Source: Mameliella sp. CS4 (GTDB lineage: Bacteria > Pseudomonadota > Alphaproteobacteria > Rhodobacterales > Rhodobacteraceae). From it: a stretch of DNA of 64,000 bases. Under the pieces are notes generated by a model. It had not been told where the DNA came from and did not search any database. It saw nothing but the letters and a program-made list of their open reading frames with translations. The stretch is taken from positions 1 through 64,000 of the forward strand of contig NZ_JAHXRQ010000004.1 of the NCBI RefSeq assembly GCF_019392335.1, read 5' to 3'. Positions 1-9,140 of this stretch are shown here, piece by piece. How positions within the stretch are numbered: position 1 is the first letter of the stretch; each line of letters opens with the position of its first letter. The position numbers and the translations under genes were made by a program.

Positions 1-325
1 CAAGATGCGGACTTTTACTCCGCGACGGTCAGATCACCCGACCGTTTCCGATGTCCATTTTGTCTCCGGGATTCACACGACTGTCGAGGTCACTATCATT
101 AGGGCGAAGCGGACGTAGGTCATGGGTCTCTCGATTCTTGGAATCCTTGGGTCAACAACGCCCCCGCGGGGCGTCAGTTCCGAAACCGGGCGGTCAACAT
201 ACGACCGGCCGAAGTCCGATCGGGACAGGCATCAGGTCAGGGCGTGCAATACGCGGCTCCGCAGAGCAGGCGTTCTGTCGGGGCACGCCAAAGACCCATT
301 GCCCGGGCATACCGTGGGATGGATG
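1..325. other. No intact gene; possible tiny membrane-protein relic
   Basis: No convincing coding region lies beyond the ligD stop. On the minus strand, an ATG at 121-123 opens a 16-codon stretch (MTYVRFALMIVTSTVV) ending in TGA. It resembles the N-terminal membrane segment of a family of small heavy-metal-island membrane proteins often annotated near DUF305. The match is short and from memory, so it is only a possible relic, in keeping with the decayed genes at 3904-7252. Confidence 0.25.
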
Positions 326-2770
326 TCAGCTGCGAGACCAGTCTTCCAGCGCGTCGACGACCTTCGCCCCGATGCCGCGCGCCTTGGCCGACCGCAGCGG
401 ACACGGGCGTTTCAGACGTGCCGCCATATCGCCGACATGGAAGCCGTCGGGACGGCTCAGGTCTTGCAACTCGGCCCAGGTGACCGGCACCGCGACCGCC
501 GCGCCGGGGCGCGCGCGGAGGGAATACGGGGCAATGGCGGTGGCGCCGCGCTCGTTGCGCAGCCAGTCGATGAACACGCGCCCCTTGCGTTTGGTCTTGG
601 ACATGGTGGCGGTGTAGCGCTCCGGGTAGCGCTCCGCGAGGACGGTAGCGAAGGTCTTGGCGAAGTATTTCACCGTCTCCCATTCGCTGATGCGGCGCAG
701 TGGCACGATGACGTGCACGCCCTTGCCGCCCGTCACCATGGGACGGCTGTCGAGCCCACAGTGCCGCAGGCCGGCGCGCACCTCTTCCGCCGCTGACTTC
801 ACCGCATCAAAGCCGAGGTCCTCGTCCGGATCGAGATCGAAGACCATGCGGTCGGGGCGCTCGATCCGGTCGCGGCGGGCGCCCCAGACGTGAAATTCCA
901 GCGTGCCCATCTGCGCCGCGCCGAGGATTCCCTTGGAGCCGGAGACATACATGTAATCCGCCGTATCGCCGTCCTTTTCCTCGATCGGCAGGGATTTGAC
1001 ACCCTCGGGAAACCCCTTGCCCGGGTGTTTCTGGAAGAAACAGTCGCCCGAGATGCCGTCCGGACACCGCAGCAGCGCCAGCGGGCGGTCGACGGTCTGA
1101 TCGAGCATCCTCTCCGCCACTCGGGCGTAGTGTTCCGCCACGTCGCCCTTCGTCAGCCCGGCATCGGGATAGACCTTGCGCGTGGGACTGGAGATGCGGA
1201 CGCCGCCTATGGTTTTCTCGTCGTCGCCGCTGTCGGCCTTTGCTTCGGCGCGGGCACTCACGTCCTTGGCCTCCTTGTCTTCGCGCAGGCCCTTGTAGAC
1301 GCCGTGGCGTATCCGGCCTTCTCTGGTGAACTCGGCATATTCGATCTCCACCACCAGCTTTGGCGTCACCCAGCGGGCCCCTTGCGCCTCGTCGGGCAAA
1401 ACTTCATCGAACGGTGTGGTCTTGCGGGCAAGCGGCTTCATTGACGCCATCAGCGCCGCCATGTCGTCGCCGTCGAATCCTATGCCCACTCGACCCCGGT
1501 AGACCAGCCCACCTTTCTCGTAACTCCCGAGGATCAGGGAGGAAAACGCCCTTCCTTTCTTGTCGGACGGCGACCAGCCGGCGATCACGAACTCTGCCCG
1601 CCGGATGCATTTAACCTTGATCCAGTTCTTGCTGCGCCCGCTGCGATAGGGCGCGTCGGTGCGCTTGGAGATGATGCCTTCACCATCCGCCTCGCACATG
1701 GCGTCCAGCGCGGCGGCCCCGTCGCCATCGATCACCGGGCTGAGACGGAGCGGCCCGCGGGGCGGCTGCCCATCCATAAGCGTTTCCAGCGCCTTGCGCC
1801 GGTCCGAGAGCGGCTTGCCGGTCAGGTCCTCGCCATCGAGAGCGAGGATGTCGAAGACATAACATGTCAGCGGATCGCCAGATTTCAGCGCCTTCTGGAG
1901 CGTCGAGAAGTCGCCGTCCCCTGCCCCGGCGATCACTTCACCGTCGATCAAGGCCGAGCCGCACACCAGCGCCGCCGCCGGTTCGCAGAGGGCGCCGAAC
2001 CGGTCCGACCAGTCCTGGCCGTTGCGCGAGTAGAGCCGCACGCCGCCCTTTCCCAGCGCGATCAGGCAGCGGTAGCCGTCGAACTTGGCCTCGTGCTGCC
2101 AGCCCTCGCCGTCGGGCGGGGCGTCGCGGAGGGTGGCGAGTTGCACCTTGCGGAAACGGGGCAGCGGCATGTCGTGTTTCGCGGGTATCACGGCGGGTTT
2201 GTCGGAGGCAATGGCGCGCATCGCCCGGCCCGTCGTCACGGAGGTGCGGTGCTTGTTGATCAGCGCGTCCGGAGAGCGCCCGGCGCAATCGTCGCGCTCC
2301 TTGATCAACAGCCAGTTCTTGCGTTTCTCGCCTGACTTGCCGCGCATCCGCACAAGCGCCCAGCCGCCTTTCATGCGCGCGCCGTGCAGGCGGAAATGCA
2401 GCTTGCCTTCCTTCAGCCCCTCTTCGGGGTCGTGCAGCGGCTCCCACCATCCGTTGTCCCACAGCATGACGGTGCCGCCGCCATATTCATCCTCGGGGAT
2501 GGTGCCCTCGAAATCGGCGTAAGAGACAGGGTGATCCTCGGTCCGCACGGCGAGTCGCTTTTGCGACGGGTCGGCGGAGGGGCCCTTGGTGACAGCCCAG
2601 GAGAGCAGCACACCACCCCATTCGAGGCGAAAATCATAATGCAGGCGGCTGGCGTCGTGTTTCTGGACCACGAAGGACAGACGGTCTCCTCCGGCCTCGA
2701 CAAGCTCGGCGCGGGGCTCGGGCGTGACGTCGAAATCCCGCTTCTTTTCATATGCGTCCAAGGATCTCAT
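326..2770 (-). CDS. ligD: ATP-dependent multifunctional DNA ligase LigD
   Basis: This 814-residue protein seals double-strand breaks in bacterial non-homologous end joining. The order seen is a 3'-phosphoesterase domain (about 30-190, with the His-rich stretch QKHDASRLHYDFRLEW near 36-51), then the ATP-dependent ligase domain with the adenylation motif KFDGYR (Lys229), then a C-terminal primase/polymerase domain from about 530 containing the acidic DLDPDED metal motif. The length and PE-Lig-Pol order are those of the alphaproteobacterial form. The start ATG overlaps the stop of ku in the string ATGA, so the two genes are translationally coupled. All three domains look complete. Confidence 0.96.
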   Translation of the reverse strand: MRSLDAYEKKRDFDVTPEPRAELVEAGGDRLSFVVQKHDASRLHYDFRLEWGGVLLSWAVTKGPSADPSQKRLAVRTEDHPVSYADFEGTIPEDEYGGGTVMLWDNGWWEPLHDPEEGLKEGKLHFRLHGARMKGGWALVRMRGKSGEKRKNWLLIKERDDCAGRSPDALINKHRTSVTTGRAMRAIASDKPAVIPAKHDMPLPRFRKVQLATLRDAPPDGEGWQHEAKFDGYRCLIALGKGGVRLYSRNGQDWSDRFGALCEPAAALVCGSALIDGEVIAGAGDGDFSTLQKALKSGDPLTCYVFDILALDGEDLTGKPLSDRRKALETLMDGQPPRGPLRLSPVIDGDGAAALDAMCEADGEGIISKRTDAPYRSGRSKNWIKVKCIRRAEFVIAGWSPSDKKGRAFSSLILGSYEKGGLVYRGRVGIGFDGDDMAALMASMKPLARKTTPFDEVLPDEAQGARWVTPKLVVEIEYAEFTREGRIRHGVYKGLREDKEAKDVSARAEAKADSGDDEKTIGGVRISSPTRKVYPDAGLTKGDVAEHYARVAERMLDQTVDRPLALLRCPDGISGDCFFQKHPGKGFPEGVKSLPIEEKDGDTADYMYVSGSKGILGAAQMGTLEFHVWGARRDRIERPDRMVFDLDPDEDLGFDAVKSAAEEVRAGLRHCGLDSRPMVTGGKGVHVIVPLRRISEWETVKYFAKTFATVLAERYPERYTATMSKTKRKGRVFIDWLRNERGATAIAPYSLRARPGAAVAVPVTWAELQDLSRPDGFHVGDMAARLKRPCPLRSAKARGIGAKVVDALEDWSRS

Positions 2771-3594
2771 GAGGCTTTCTTGCGGTGGGCGGACTTGCCG
2801 CCCTTGCTCTGCTTGAGGCTCTTCTTCAGCGCATCCATCAGGTCGACGACGTTTTCGGCCTCGGCGCCGCCCCGGTCACCGGGGGCCTTGGCGCGGGGCG
2901 TGTTCCTGGATTTCATCTTGTCCGTGATCAGGTCACGGAGAGCCTCTGCATAGTGATCATCGAAAGCCGAGGCATCGAAAGGAGCGGTTTTCTTGTGGAT
3001 AAGCTGGGTGGCGACCTCCAGCAGCTCGGCGTCCGATGCATCATCCTCAATCCCCGAAAACAGCGGGTCGGCGTCGCGGATGTCGTCCTCGCAGTGCAGC
3101 GTCTCCATCAACAGCCCGTCACCGCAGGGACGGATGGCGCAAAGGTATTCCTTGCCGCGCATGGTCAGTTGCCCCAGGCCCGTCTTCTTCGTTTGCCGCA
3201 GCGCATCGCGAACCACACGATAGGCATCTTCCGCCAGTTCGTCGGAGGGCACGACGTAGTAGGGCCGGTCGAACCAGATGGGCGCGATTTCCGAGGTCTC
3301 GACAAACTGGACCAGTTCCAGCGTTTTCCTGGTTTCCAGCTTGATCGCGTCAATCTCGTCCTTGTCGAGCAGGATGTACTCGCCGTCATCGGTCTCGTAG
3401 CCCTTCATGATGTCGTCGTTCTCGACGGGTCCGACCCCCTGCACCGTCTTCTGGTAGCGGACAGGCTTGCCCGAGGGCCGGTGGATCTGGCGGAACGACA
3501 CCCGCGAGGAAGAGTTGCGTGCCGAATGGATTTCCACCGGAATGGAAACCAGCGACAGGCGAAGCTGTCCTTTCCAAAGAGCACGTGATGCCAT
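2767..3594 (-). CDS. ku: Non-homologous end-joining protein Ku
   Basis: Ku binds DNA ends as a homodimeric ring and recruits LigD. The sequence from MASRALWKGQLRLSLVSIPV onward is the typical start of bacterial Ku, and the following core is full length at 275 residues. The open frame extends upstream to 3750, but the ATG at 3594 is chosen because it opens the conserved beta-barrel and has GGAAGGG about eight bases upstream. The C-terminus is short and Lys-rich (SKGGKSAHRKKAS), as in other minimal Ku proteins. It is the first gene of a two-gene operon with ligD. Confidence 0.95.
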   Translation of the reverse strand: MASRALWKGQLRLSLVSIPVEIHSARNSSSRVSFRQIHRPSGKPVRYQKTVQGVGPVENDDIMKGYETDDGEYILLDKDEIDAIKLETRKTLELVQFVETSEIAPIWFDRPYYVVPSDELAEDAYRVVRDALRQTKKTGLGQLTMRGKEYLCAIRPCGDGLLMETLHCEDDIRDADPLFSGIEDDASDAELLEVATQLIHKKTAPFDASAFDDHYAEALRDLITDKMKSRNTPRAKAPGDRGGAEAENVVDLMDALKKSLKQSKGGKSAHRKKAS

Positions 3595-3903
3595 GGTGCT
3601 TGCCCTTCCTGCAACGAAACGTCCACCGTCAATGATATAACGCCCGACCCCGCTCAGGGGTTCAATTTCGATCCGGCAGGTCTGCTGCGACCGGGCTGGC
3701 CGGGGCCGGGTGAGGTCCCAGGACGCACCCTGCCCTTCCGCTTGTTCCATCGGATCCGATCAGATCTCGGAGCGGCGCAGGGGCGGCTGCGGAAGCGTTC
3801 CGCGGGATTGCGGGTTTAAGACCGATAGGGATGCGTTGGGGGACAGCCTCGCCTTGTCGCCGCGCGCATCGAAGCTACTGACAGGACCGGGAGCTTTCTG
3901 GGT
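3595..3903. promoter_or_regulatory. Intergenic region upstream of ku
   Basis: About 310 bases without a supported gene. It must carry the ku-ligD promoter on the minus strand and would have carried that of the decayed ctaG gene on the plus strand. I see no clear operator, repeat or RNA gene. Confidence 0.4.
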
Positions 3904-4591
3904 ATGGACAGGATCTACTGCGGGCCACCACCGCCGCCGACGGAGCTATGGGCAAGCTGGAACCTGGATCCGGTTGTCCTCGCGGCGCTGGTGGGGCTGA
4001 CAGTGCTGCTGCGGCGCGAACCTGCGGGGCTGGCGGCGGTGGCGGTGATATTCGTGGCCGTCGTCTCGCCGCTCTGCGCTCTGTCCTCCGCGTTGTTCTC
4101 GGCGCGGGTCGCGCATCACGTGCTTCTGGTCGCGGTCGCGGCGCCGCTGCTGGCAGCGGCCCTGCCCGCGCGCCGACCCGGCGCGGCCGCCCTGCCCTTC
4201 GTGATCTCGACGGCGGTCCTGTGGATATGACACCTCCCGGTGGCCTATGATCTGGCGCTGTCCAACGTGGCCGTCTAGTGGCTGACGCTGCTGGGTAGCG
4301 CCGTCTGGTTCTGGCGGGTCATCTTTGCCAAGGATAGCGCGCCGATCACCGGCTGGTTTTCGTGGTCGCGGGCTTTGCGCAGATGGGAATGCTGGGTGCC
4401 ATCCTGACCTTTGCCCCCGCGCCGCTTTACGCGGCCCATGCCGTGGCGCCGGTCCTGTGGGGCCTCACGCCGCTTCAGGACCAGCAGCTGGGGGGGGGCT
4501 CATGTGGGTGCCGGCCGGCTTGCCCTATGCAGTCGCCGCCGCTTTCATCGCACGCCGCAACTGGACGCGCCTGGCGGCCGGTCCGGCATGA
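3904..4591 (+). pseudogene. ctaG: Broken cytochrome c oxidase assembly factor CtaG (caa3 type)
   Basis: The reading frame from the ATG at 3904 matches the N-terminus of caa3-type CtaG, a membrane copper-delivery factor for cytochrome oxidase (RWNLDP-like start, then VSPLCALSSALFSARVAHHV). The gene is dead. A TGA at 4228-4230 sits where Trp is expected before HLPVAYDLALSN, and a TAG at about 4276 sits where Tyr is expected. The frame then changes near 4355 (continuing as VAGFAQMGMLGAILTFAPAP) and again in a run of nine G around 4491-4499, before the C-terminal RNWTRLAAGPA. Two nonsense changes plus two frame changes argue for long decay rather than one sequencing error. The old stop still overlaps the next ATG. 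Confidence 0.85.
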
Positions 4592-4875
4592 TGATCGACT
4601 GGATCCTCTCGACCGTGCCAGTGGTCAAACTGGTGCACATCGCCGGGCTGAGCCTGTGGTGTGGCGGGCTTCTGGTTCTGCCCATCATGCTGGCCCGCCA
4701 CGACCCCGCCGTGGTGGCCGAGGATTACCGCATCATCCGTCACGCCACCCACATGACCTATACGATGGTCGTCACGCCCGCCGCAGTGCTGACTGTCATC
4801 GCGGGAACCTGGCTGATCGTCCTGCGCGAGGTTTTCGTGCCGTGGCTTTATGCCAAGCTCCTTTTCGTGGCGCTG
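4588..4875 (+). pseudogene. N-terminal fragment of CopD-like membrane protein
   Basis: From the ATG at 4588 the frame reads as the first 95 or so residues of a CopD/CtaG-associated integral membrane protein, with WCGGLL, MLARHDPAV and a conserved REVFVPWLYAKLLFVAL segment. After about 4870 the similarity switches abruptly to cytochrome oxidase subunit I with no frame change. The remaining transmembrane helices of the CopD-like protein are missing, so this is the 5' part of a deletion fusion. Identification is from remembered family patterns. Confidence 0.6.
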
Positions 4876-5520
4876 GCCTTCCTGTCCGTCGGGCTGCGGG
4901 TGCACCACATGTTCACCACCGGCATCCCGCATATGGGGCTGGCCTTCTTCTCGGCGGCCTCGACGCTGGTGGCGGTGCCGACGGCGGTGCAGATCTTTGC
5001 CTGGATCGGGACGATGTGGAAGGGCCGGCCAGAGCTGCACTTGCCGATGCTGCACATCCTTGGCTTCTTCGTGACCTTCGTGATCGGCGGGCTGACCGGC
5101 GTCATGGTCGCCATGGTGCCCTTCGACTGGCAGGCGCACGACACCGGGCGCAAACGGTTCTTCCGCCTGGGGGAATTCACCTTTGCGCTTGTCTTCATCG
5201 GCTTCCACGTGACCTTTCCGGCGATGCACTGGGTCGGCCTTCTGGGCCAGCGCCGGCGTATTCCGACCTATGCGCCCGAGGACGGCTAGACCGCGATCAA
5301 CCTGGTGTCGTCGATCGGGAGTTTCGTTCTGGCGATCGGCCTTGTCATGGTGCTGCTCGACATCGTCATCAACGTCATGACGGCGGTGCGCGGGCCGCGC
5401 GACCCCTGGAAGGCCGGAACGCTGGAATGGGCGATGATGCTGCCGCCGCCGGCCTACAATTTCGCCAGCCTGCCGCAGGTCTCGGGCCCCGAGCCGCTGA
5501 CCCGCGACCCCGACCTGACC
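4876..5520 (+). pseudogene. Remnant of cytochrome c oxidase subunit I (caa3/aa3 type)
   Basis: The frame carries pieces of haem-copper oxidase subunit I: VGLRVHHMFTTG with the CuB-ligand His pair, then FFSAASTLVAVPTAVQIFAW, GGLTGVM and FDWQAHDT. Next should come the haem-ligand helix (HFHYV) and the following helix, but near 5145 the text jumps to LGEFTFALVFIGFHVTFPAMH. A TAG at 5287-5289 replaces Trp in EDGWTA. The frame then continues through LNLVSSIGSF and EWAMMLPPPAYNFASLPQV. The N-terminal half and the haem a3 ligand are missing, so it cannot be functional. Confidence 0.8.
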
Positions 5521-6159
5521 GGCATGCTGGTGAGCGACATCGCCGCAGGGGTCCTGGTGATGATCGGCAGCTTCCTCGCGCTGTCCTGGCGTGCGGCGCT
5601 TGTGCGCTGGGGCGTGGCCGCGGTCGCCGCCTGGATCATGATCGCGCCGCTTCTGGTCTGGGCTGAAAGCGCCGCGGCCTATCTCAACGGCTCGCTCGCG
5701 GGGGCGGTGATCTTCGCTCTCGCGGTCTGCACCCGTCCATCGCCGGGGGTGGGCACAATGGCGGCGACCACCGGGCCGACGATCCCGCCCGGCTGGGACT
5801 ACTCCTCCTCCACCTGGACCCAGCGGATGCCGGTGATCGGGCTTGCCTTCATCGGGCTCTTCGTCTCGCGTTACCTCGCAGTCTACCAGATGGGGCACGT
5901 GGCCGGCGTGTGGGAGCCGTTCTTCCTGGGCATGCCGCAGAACCCGCAGAACGGCACCGAGGAGATCATCACCTCCGATGTCTCGGAGGCCTGGCCGGTG
6001 CCAGACGCCGGCCTCGGCGCCCTCACCTACCTGTTGGAGATCCTGATCGGCTTCATCGGCTCGTCCCGGCGCTGGCGAACGATGCCCTGGCTGGTGCTGA
6101 TCTTCGGCATCACGATCGTCCCGCTGGGCGTCGTCTCGATCACCTTCATCATCATCCAA
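5521..6159 (+). pseudogene. Remnant of SPW/vitamin K epoxide reductase-like membrane protein
   Basis: After the oxidase fragment the same frame switches to SDIAAGVLVMIGSF and continues through APLLVWAESAAAYLN, GWDYSSSTWTQRMPVIGLAFIGLF and SEAWPVPDAGLGALTYLLEILIGFIGSSRRWRTMPWL in overlapping segments. This resembles SPW-domain proteins with a VKOR-like C-terminus found in alphaproteobacterial metal and oxidase islands. The N-terminus is missing and similarity ends at IIIQ (6159), shortly before an IS3 remnant, so the VKOR Cys pair is absent. The family is recalled by pattern and was not verified by search. Confidence 0.6.
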
Positions 6160-6185
6160 AGGCCACGATGTGGTCGACGTCCACA

Positions 6186-7252
6186 TGACCTGTCGCGGTT
6201 TTGTGCCGCTCCGAGTGCTCTATCAGGCCACTTGGCGTTCGAAGGCCAAGTGGCTTTTGCCTCCGGATGCTGAATGCCGACGGCGCGGGTTATGGAAGCC
6301 GTTGATGTAGCAGAAGATGACCGTCTCGGCCTTGATCGTCTTGAAGACTGTCTCGACGGAAGCGTTGCCATGGCAAGTGCCCTTGCTGCTCATCCACTGC
6401 CCGGCGGTGCATGTCTGCATGCACGAGAGGGGAGGCCTTCAGGCCATGTGCGCGCAGGACCTTCTGTCGTCGTGCGAAAAGTATCGGCCACCGCGAGCGC
6501 TGTGGACTATGCCGCCCCTGGACGGTGACCGCAGGGCAATAGCCATTCACTGACCGGCAAGGCATTGCGAAACAATGTCCCGAGAGGCTTCAGCGCCCGG
6601 ATCGCCAGATCGCGCTTCAAGCGTTTGCTGACGGCCCGGCCGATCACCCGCCCATTTCTGATTGCACCGATCCGGCGTGAAGTCACGGTCCAGCAGGTTT
6701 GGCGCACTGAGGGACGTGTGGTCGCTGTCCGTCATCGCTTTGAATTTGCGTGCTCTTTCACCGACGGCCCCAGGTCGACGCCGACCTCCTTCAGCTCTTC
6801 GGTCATCCCGGGGCGGCCGTGGCCGCCCGGGCTCAGCCGCGACTGCGCAAGGCCCGCAACCCGCGGGGGCCGACATGCATCCCCCGGCACAGTGGGTCGA
6901 CCGGGCAGGCCCCTCGCTGTTCTTCTGCGAACCTGAACCTCACGGCTTTTGGCTCGCGAAGGACCGGGTGGCTTTCTGGTATATCCCTCTGCTCCCTGAG
7001 GATGCGGATCACGCGCCAGCTCCCGATCCTCAGCAGAGACCACATCCGTGTCGCGGTCCGCCTTCACTCCCTTGTTCAACGTCGACAGGCCGCCCCGGGA
7101 TCATCCGCAACCTGACGCCACGAAAGCCCGCTGGTCAACGCGATCCGCACCGCTTCTTTGCCAAGTTCTTCCGTTCTTCCCGTGCCCATGCTGCCGCTCC
7201 TTTGCTGCACATCACGTGATCAAAGAAGTCGCGCCAAACCGCGACTGGTCCA
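6186..7252 (-). mobile_element. Degenerate IS3-family insertion sequence
   Basis: Imperfect terminal inverted repeats bound it: TGACCTGTCGCGGTTTTG at 6186 on the plus strand and TGGACCAGTCGCGGTTTGG reading inward from 7252. Minus-strand fragments in several frames spell an IS3 orfA (EELGKEAVRIALTSGLSWRQVADD from 7189, then VKADRDTDVVSAEDRELAR) and an orfB (LLDRDFTPDRCNQKWAGD, RVIGRAVSKRLKRDLAIRAL, ETVFKTIKAE, YINGFHNPRRRHSA, ending at 6223). At about 1067 bp it is shorter than a normal 1.2-1.4 kb element. With frameshifts and missing catalytic segments, it cannot move by itself. No clear target duplication is visible. Confidence 0.85.
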
Positions 7253-7329
7253 CTCCCTGACGAGGGACGGCACGCTGCAACAGGTCTATTGCGGCAGCGG
7301 TCCAAGCCACGAGGCCGCGATTGCGTTGA

Positions 7330-8529
7330 CTATCGTCCCGCGAGCGCAGATGGCGCCTTGCGGGCCACCTTGGGCTGGATCAACCAGGGGCCGATGCGCC
7401 ACGCAAGCAGTCCGAACGCGACCGTCCAGAGACCCGCCGCCAGGTCGATCCCGTCGAGCCCCGCATAGGACAGTGCCTGCGCCCCCGCGCGGACGGCCGC
7501 CGCAATCAAGACAAGACCAAAGGCCGCCGTAAGGGTCGGACCCGCCACCAGACCGCGACCAGTATGTCCCATCGTGGCCCGCATCATCACGGCAACGGTC
7601 ATCCCCCCGACCGCTCCGATCCCGAGGATATGGGTGCCGCTCGCCGTGCTTGCCAGCCCGGCGGCCGCAGCCGCAAGCGCGGCAAAGCCGAGCGGGGCCA
7701 AAAGGTAGGCAAGATGCAGCATCAGCAGCAGCGGAGAGCGCCAGGTCGCCAGCCCTCGCCAGCGCAAGAGGCGCACAAGATGAAGCAGCGCCGCGGCACC
7801 GGCCAGCCATGCGCTGACAGGATGAAGGGGCGCCAGCACCCACGCGATCAGCGCCGCTGCGCCACCGGCAAGACAGAGCATGTCGAACCGGTCAAACGCG
7901 ACCGGCAGACGGGTCGCGCCCCGCTGGGCCAGCCAGTTGCGGGTGAAGCTGGGCACGATGCGCCCGCCGATCAACAGGATCAGAAAGACCAGCAGCGCAA
8001 TCCCCAGGCGACGGCCATGCTCTGCGCTGCCCTGCGTCATCGCCTCGGCGTAAAACAGGATATTGGCCAGCCAAAGCAGGGTGACCGGGACCAGCACCTT
8101 GAGGTTGCGCCAGTTCCGGCCCGCCACGATCTCGCGCGCGATCATCGCGACGACCGCCAGCAGGAAGGCCTGGTCGATCAGCGCCACGGCGACCGGCCCG
8201 AGACCTGTCAGGCCGCCCACGGCAACGCGGCCAGCCACCCAGAGCGCCAGCAACAGCGCCAGCGGCCTGCCCCGCGTGGGCAGCCGTCCCGTCCAGTTCG
8301 GCACGGCGGTGAACAGGAACCCGGCCACAACCGCCGCGCCATAGCCAAAAACCATCTCGTGAATGTGCCAATCGACGGGCGACAAGGGGCCGGCAAGCGT
8401 CACCTCTCCGCGCCAGATCAGCCACCAGACGGGAATCACGACCAGGGCGAACAGGCAGGCCGACAGAAAGAACGGACGGAAACCGTAGGAAAAGAGCGCG
8501 GGGCCTTTATAGGTGTCTCTCTTGGTCAT
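7330..8529 (-). CDS. nnrS: NnrS family haem/copper membrane protein
   Basis: This 399-residue polytopic membrane protein has the NnrS hallmarks: the N-terminal FSYGFRPFFLSACLF segment and HIHEMVFGYGAAVVAGFLFTAVP in overlapping helices, with about twelve hydrophobic segments. NnrS proteins protect against nitric oxide and associate with denitrification genes; the exact chemistry is unsettled. The ATG at 8529 has GGAG nine bases upstream. It lies 81 bases downstream of the pseudoazurin gene on the same strand, probably in one transcript, with a GC-rich hairpin between them. Confidence 0.93.
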   Translation of the reverse strand: MTKRDTYKGPALFSYGFRPFFLSACLFALVVIPVWWLIWRGEVTLAGPLSPVDWHIHEMVFGYGAAVVAGFLFTAVPNWTGRLPTRGRPLALLLALWVAGRVAVGGLTGLGPVAVALIDQAFLLAVVAMIAREIVAGRNWRNLKVLVPVTLLWLANILFYAEAMTQGSAEHGRRLGIALLVFLILLIGGRIVPSFTRNWLAQRGATRLPVAFDRFDMLCLAGGAAALIAWVLAPLHPVSAWLAGAAALLHLVRLLRWRGLATWRSPLLLMLHLAYLLAPLGFAALAAAAAGLASTASGTHILGIGAVGGMTVAVMMRATMGHTGRGLVAGPTLTAAFGLVLIAAAVRAGAQALSYAGLDGIDLAAGLWTVAFGLLAWRIGPWLIQPKVARKAPSALAGR

Positions 8530-8557
8530 CGGTCATCTCCTGTCGGGAAAGGGATCG

Positions 8558-8575
8558 GGCGCCGCCAGCGGCGCC
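8558..8575 (-). other. Hairpin between pseudoazurin and nnrS
   Basis: GGCGCCG (8558-8564), loop CCAG, CGGCGCC (8569-8575) forms a perfect 7-bp stem between the pseudoazurin stop and the nnrS ribosome-binding site. There is no U-run, so it is more likely a 3'-end stabiliser or partial attenuator than a strong terminator. Confidence 0.45.
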
Positions 8576-8610
8576 GCCCGGATTAGGGCAATGCCAGAGC
8601 GAGACCGCCC

Positions 8611-9039
8611 TCAGTTTACCTGAGCGATCAGATCGGCCATGCGGCTTTTGGATTTGCCGGGTTGTTTCACACCCGCGGCGTCATCGAGATTGACAGGGTC
8701 GCCCGCCTGGATCAGCGCCACCATGCCCATGCCGTAATGGGGCGTACACTTGACACCATAGATCCCTTCCTGCGCCACGGTCAGCTCGAAGTCCTTGCTG
8801 GGCTTGCTCTTGAAGCTGTCGACCCCGGCGGGGAGCATCCCGTCGATGCTTTCGGCATTGTGCCCCTTGTCGGTGGCCACAAAGCGGATCGTGTCACCGG
8901 GCTGCGCCTTTACAAAGGCGGGCTCGAACACCATCACGCCGGCCTCGCCCTTGTTGAGCATCTTGACTTCGATCGTTTCGGCAGTCGCCGTGCCAGCAAT
9001 CAGGGCAAGGGCAGCAGTCATCATCACGGTTTTGAACAT
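8611..9039 (-). CDS. paz: Pseudoazurin (blue copper electron carrier)
   Basis: This 142-residue periplasmic cupredoxin donates electrons to NirK and NosZ. A Sec signal peptide ([20 protein letters not shown]) precedes a mature start at [11 protein letters not shown]. The type 1 copper ligands are visible: His in KGHNAE, then Cys, His and Met in [13 protein letters not shown]. The ATG at 9039 is chosen because it opens the signal peptide and follows AGGATG; the frame extends further upstream without support. A TTG-N8-CAA box at 9110-9123 lies 70 bases upstream, suggesting control by an Fnr/NnrR-type activator. Confidence 0.96.
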   Translation of the reverse strand: MFKTVMMTAALALIAGTATAETIEVKMLNKGEAGVMVFEPAFVKAQPGDTIRFVATDKGHNAESIDGMLPAGVDSFKSKPSKDFELTVAQEGIYGVKCTPHYGMGMVALIQAGDPVNLDDAAGVKQPGKSKSRMADLIAQVN

Positions 9040-9109
9040 CGGAGCATCCTTTCTGCAAATCCGGTTGTTTCGTCTGCCCCGGACTTGCCGTAGAACGTCC
9101 GTCCAAACG

Positions 9110-9123
9110 TTGCTCTGAAACAA
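9110..9123. promoter_or_regulatory. Fnr/NnrR-type box between pseudoazurin and nnrR
   Basis: TTGCTCTGAAACAA fits the TTG-N8-CAA half-site spacing of Crp/Fnr-family regulators, with a weaker core than the other three boxes in this window. It sits 70 bases upstream of the pseudoazurin start and only 17 bases upstream of the regulator start. It would activate the former and perhaps repress or autoregulate the latter. Confidence 0.6.
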
Positions 9124-9140
9124 ACTCCCGGCGCGAAACC

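Noticed and set aside
51..617. Plus-strand frames at the left edge
   Set aside because: They overlap the 3' end of ligD in antisense and have low-complexity Arg/Ser-rich products.
4525..6186. 553-codon minus-strand frame opposite the oxidase remnants
   Set aside because: Dominated by His/Asp/Gln/Arg repeats typical of antisense frames in high-GC DNA; the plus-strand fragments explain the region.
6178..7259. Target-site duplication around the IS3 remnant
   Set aside because: The bases flanking 6186 and 7252 do not match as a 3-5 bp repeat, so no insertion duplication can be claimed.
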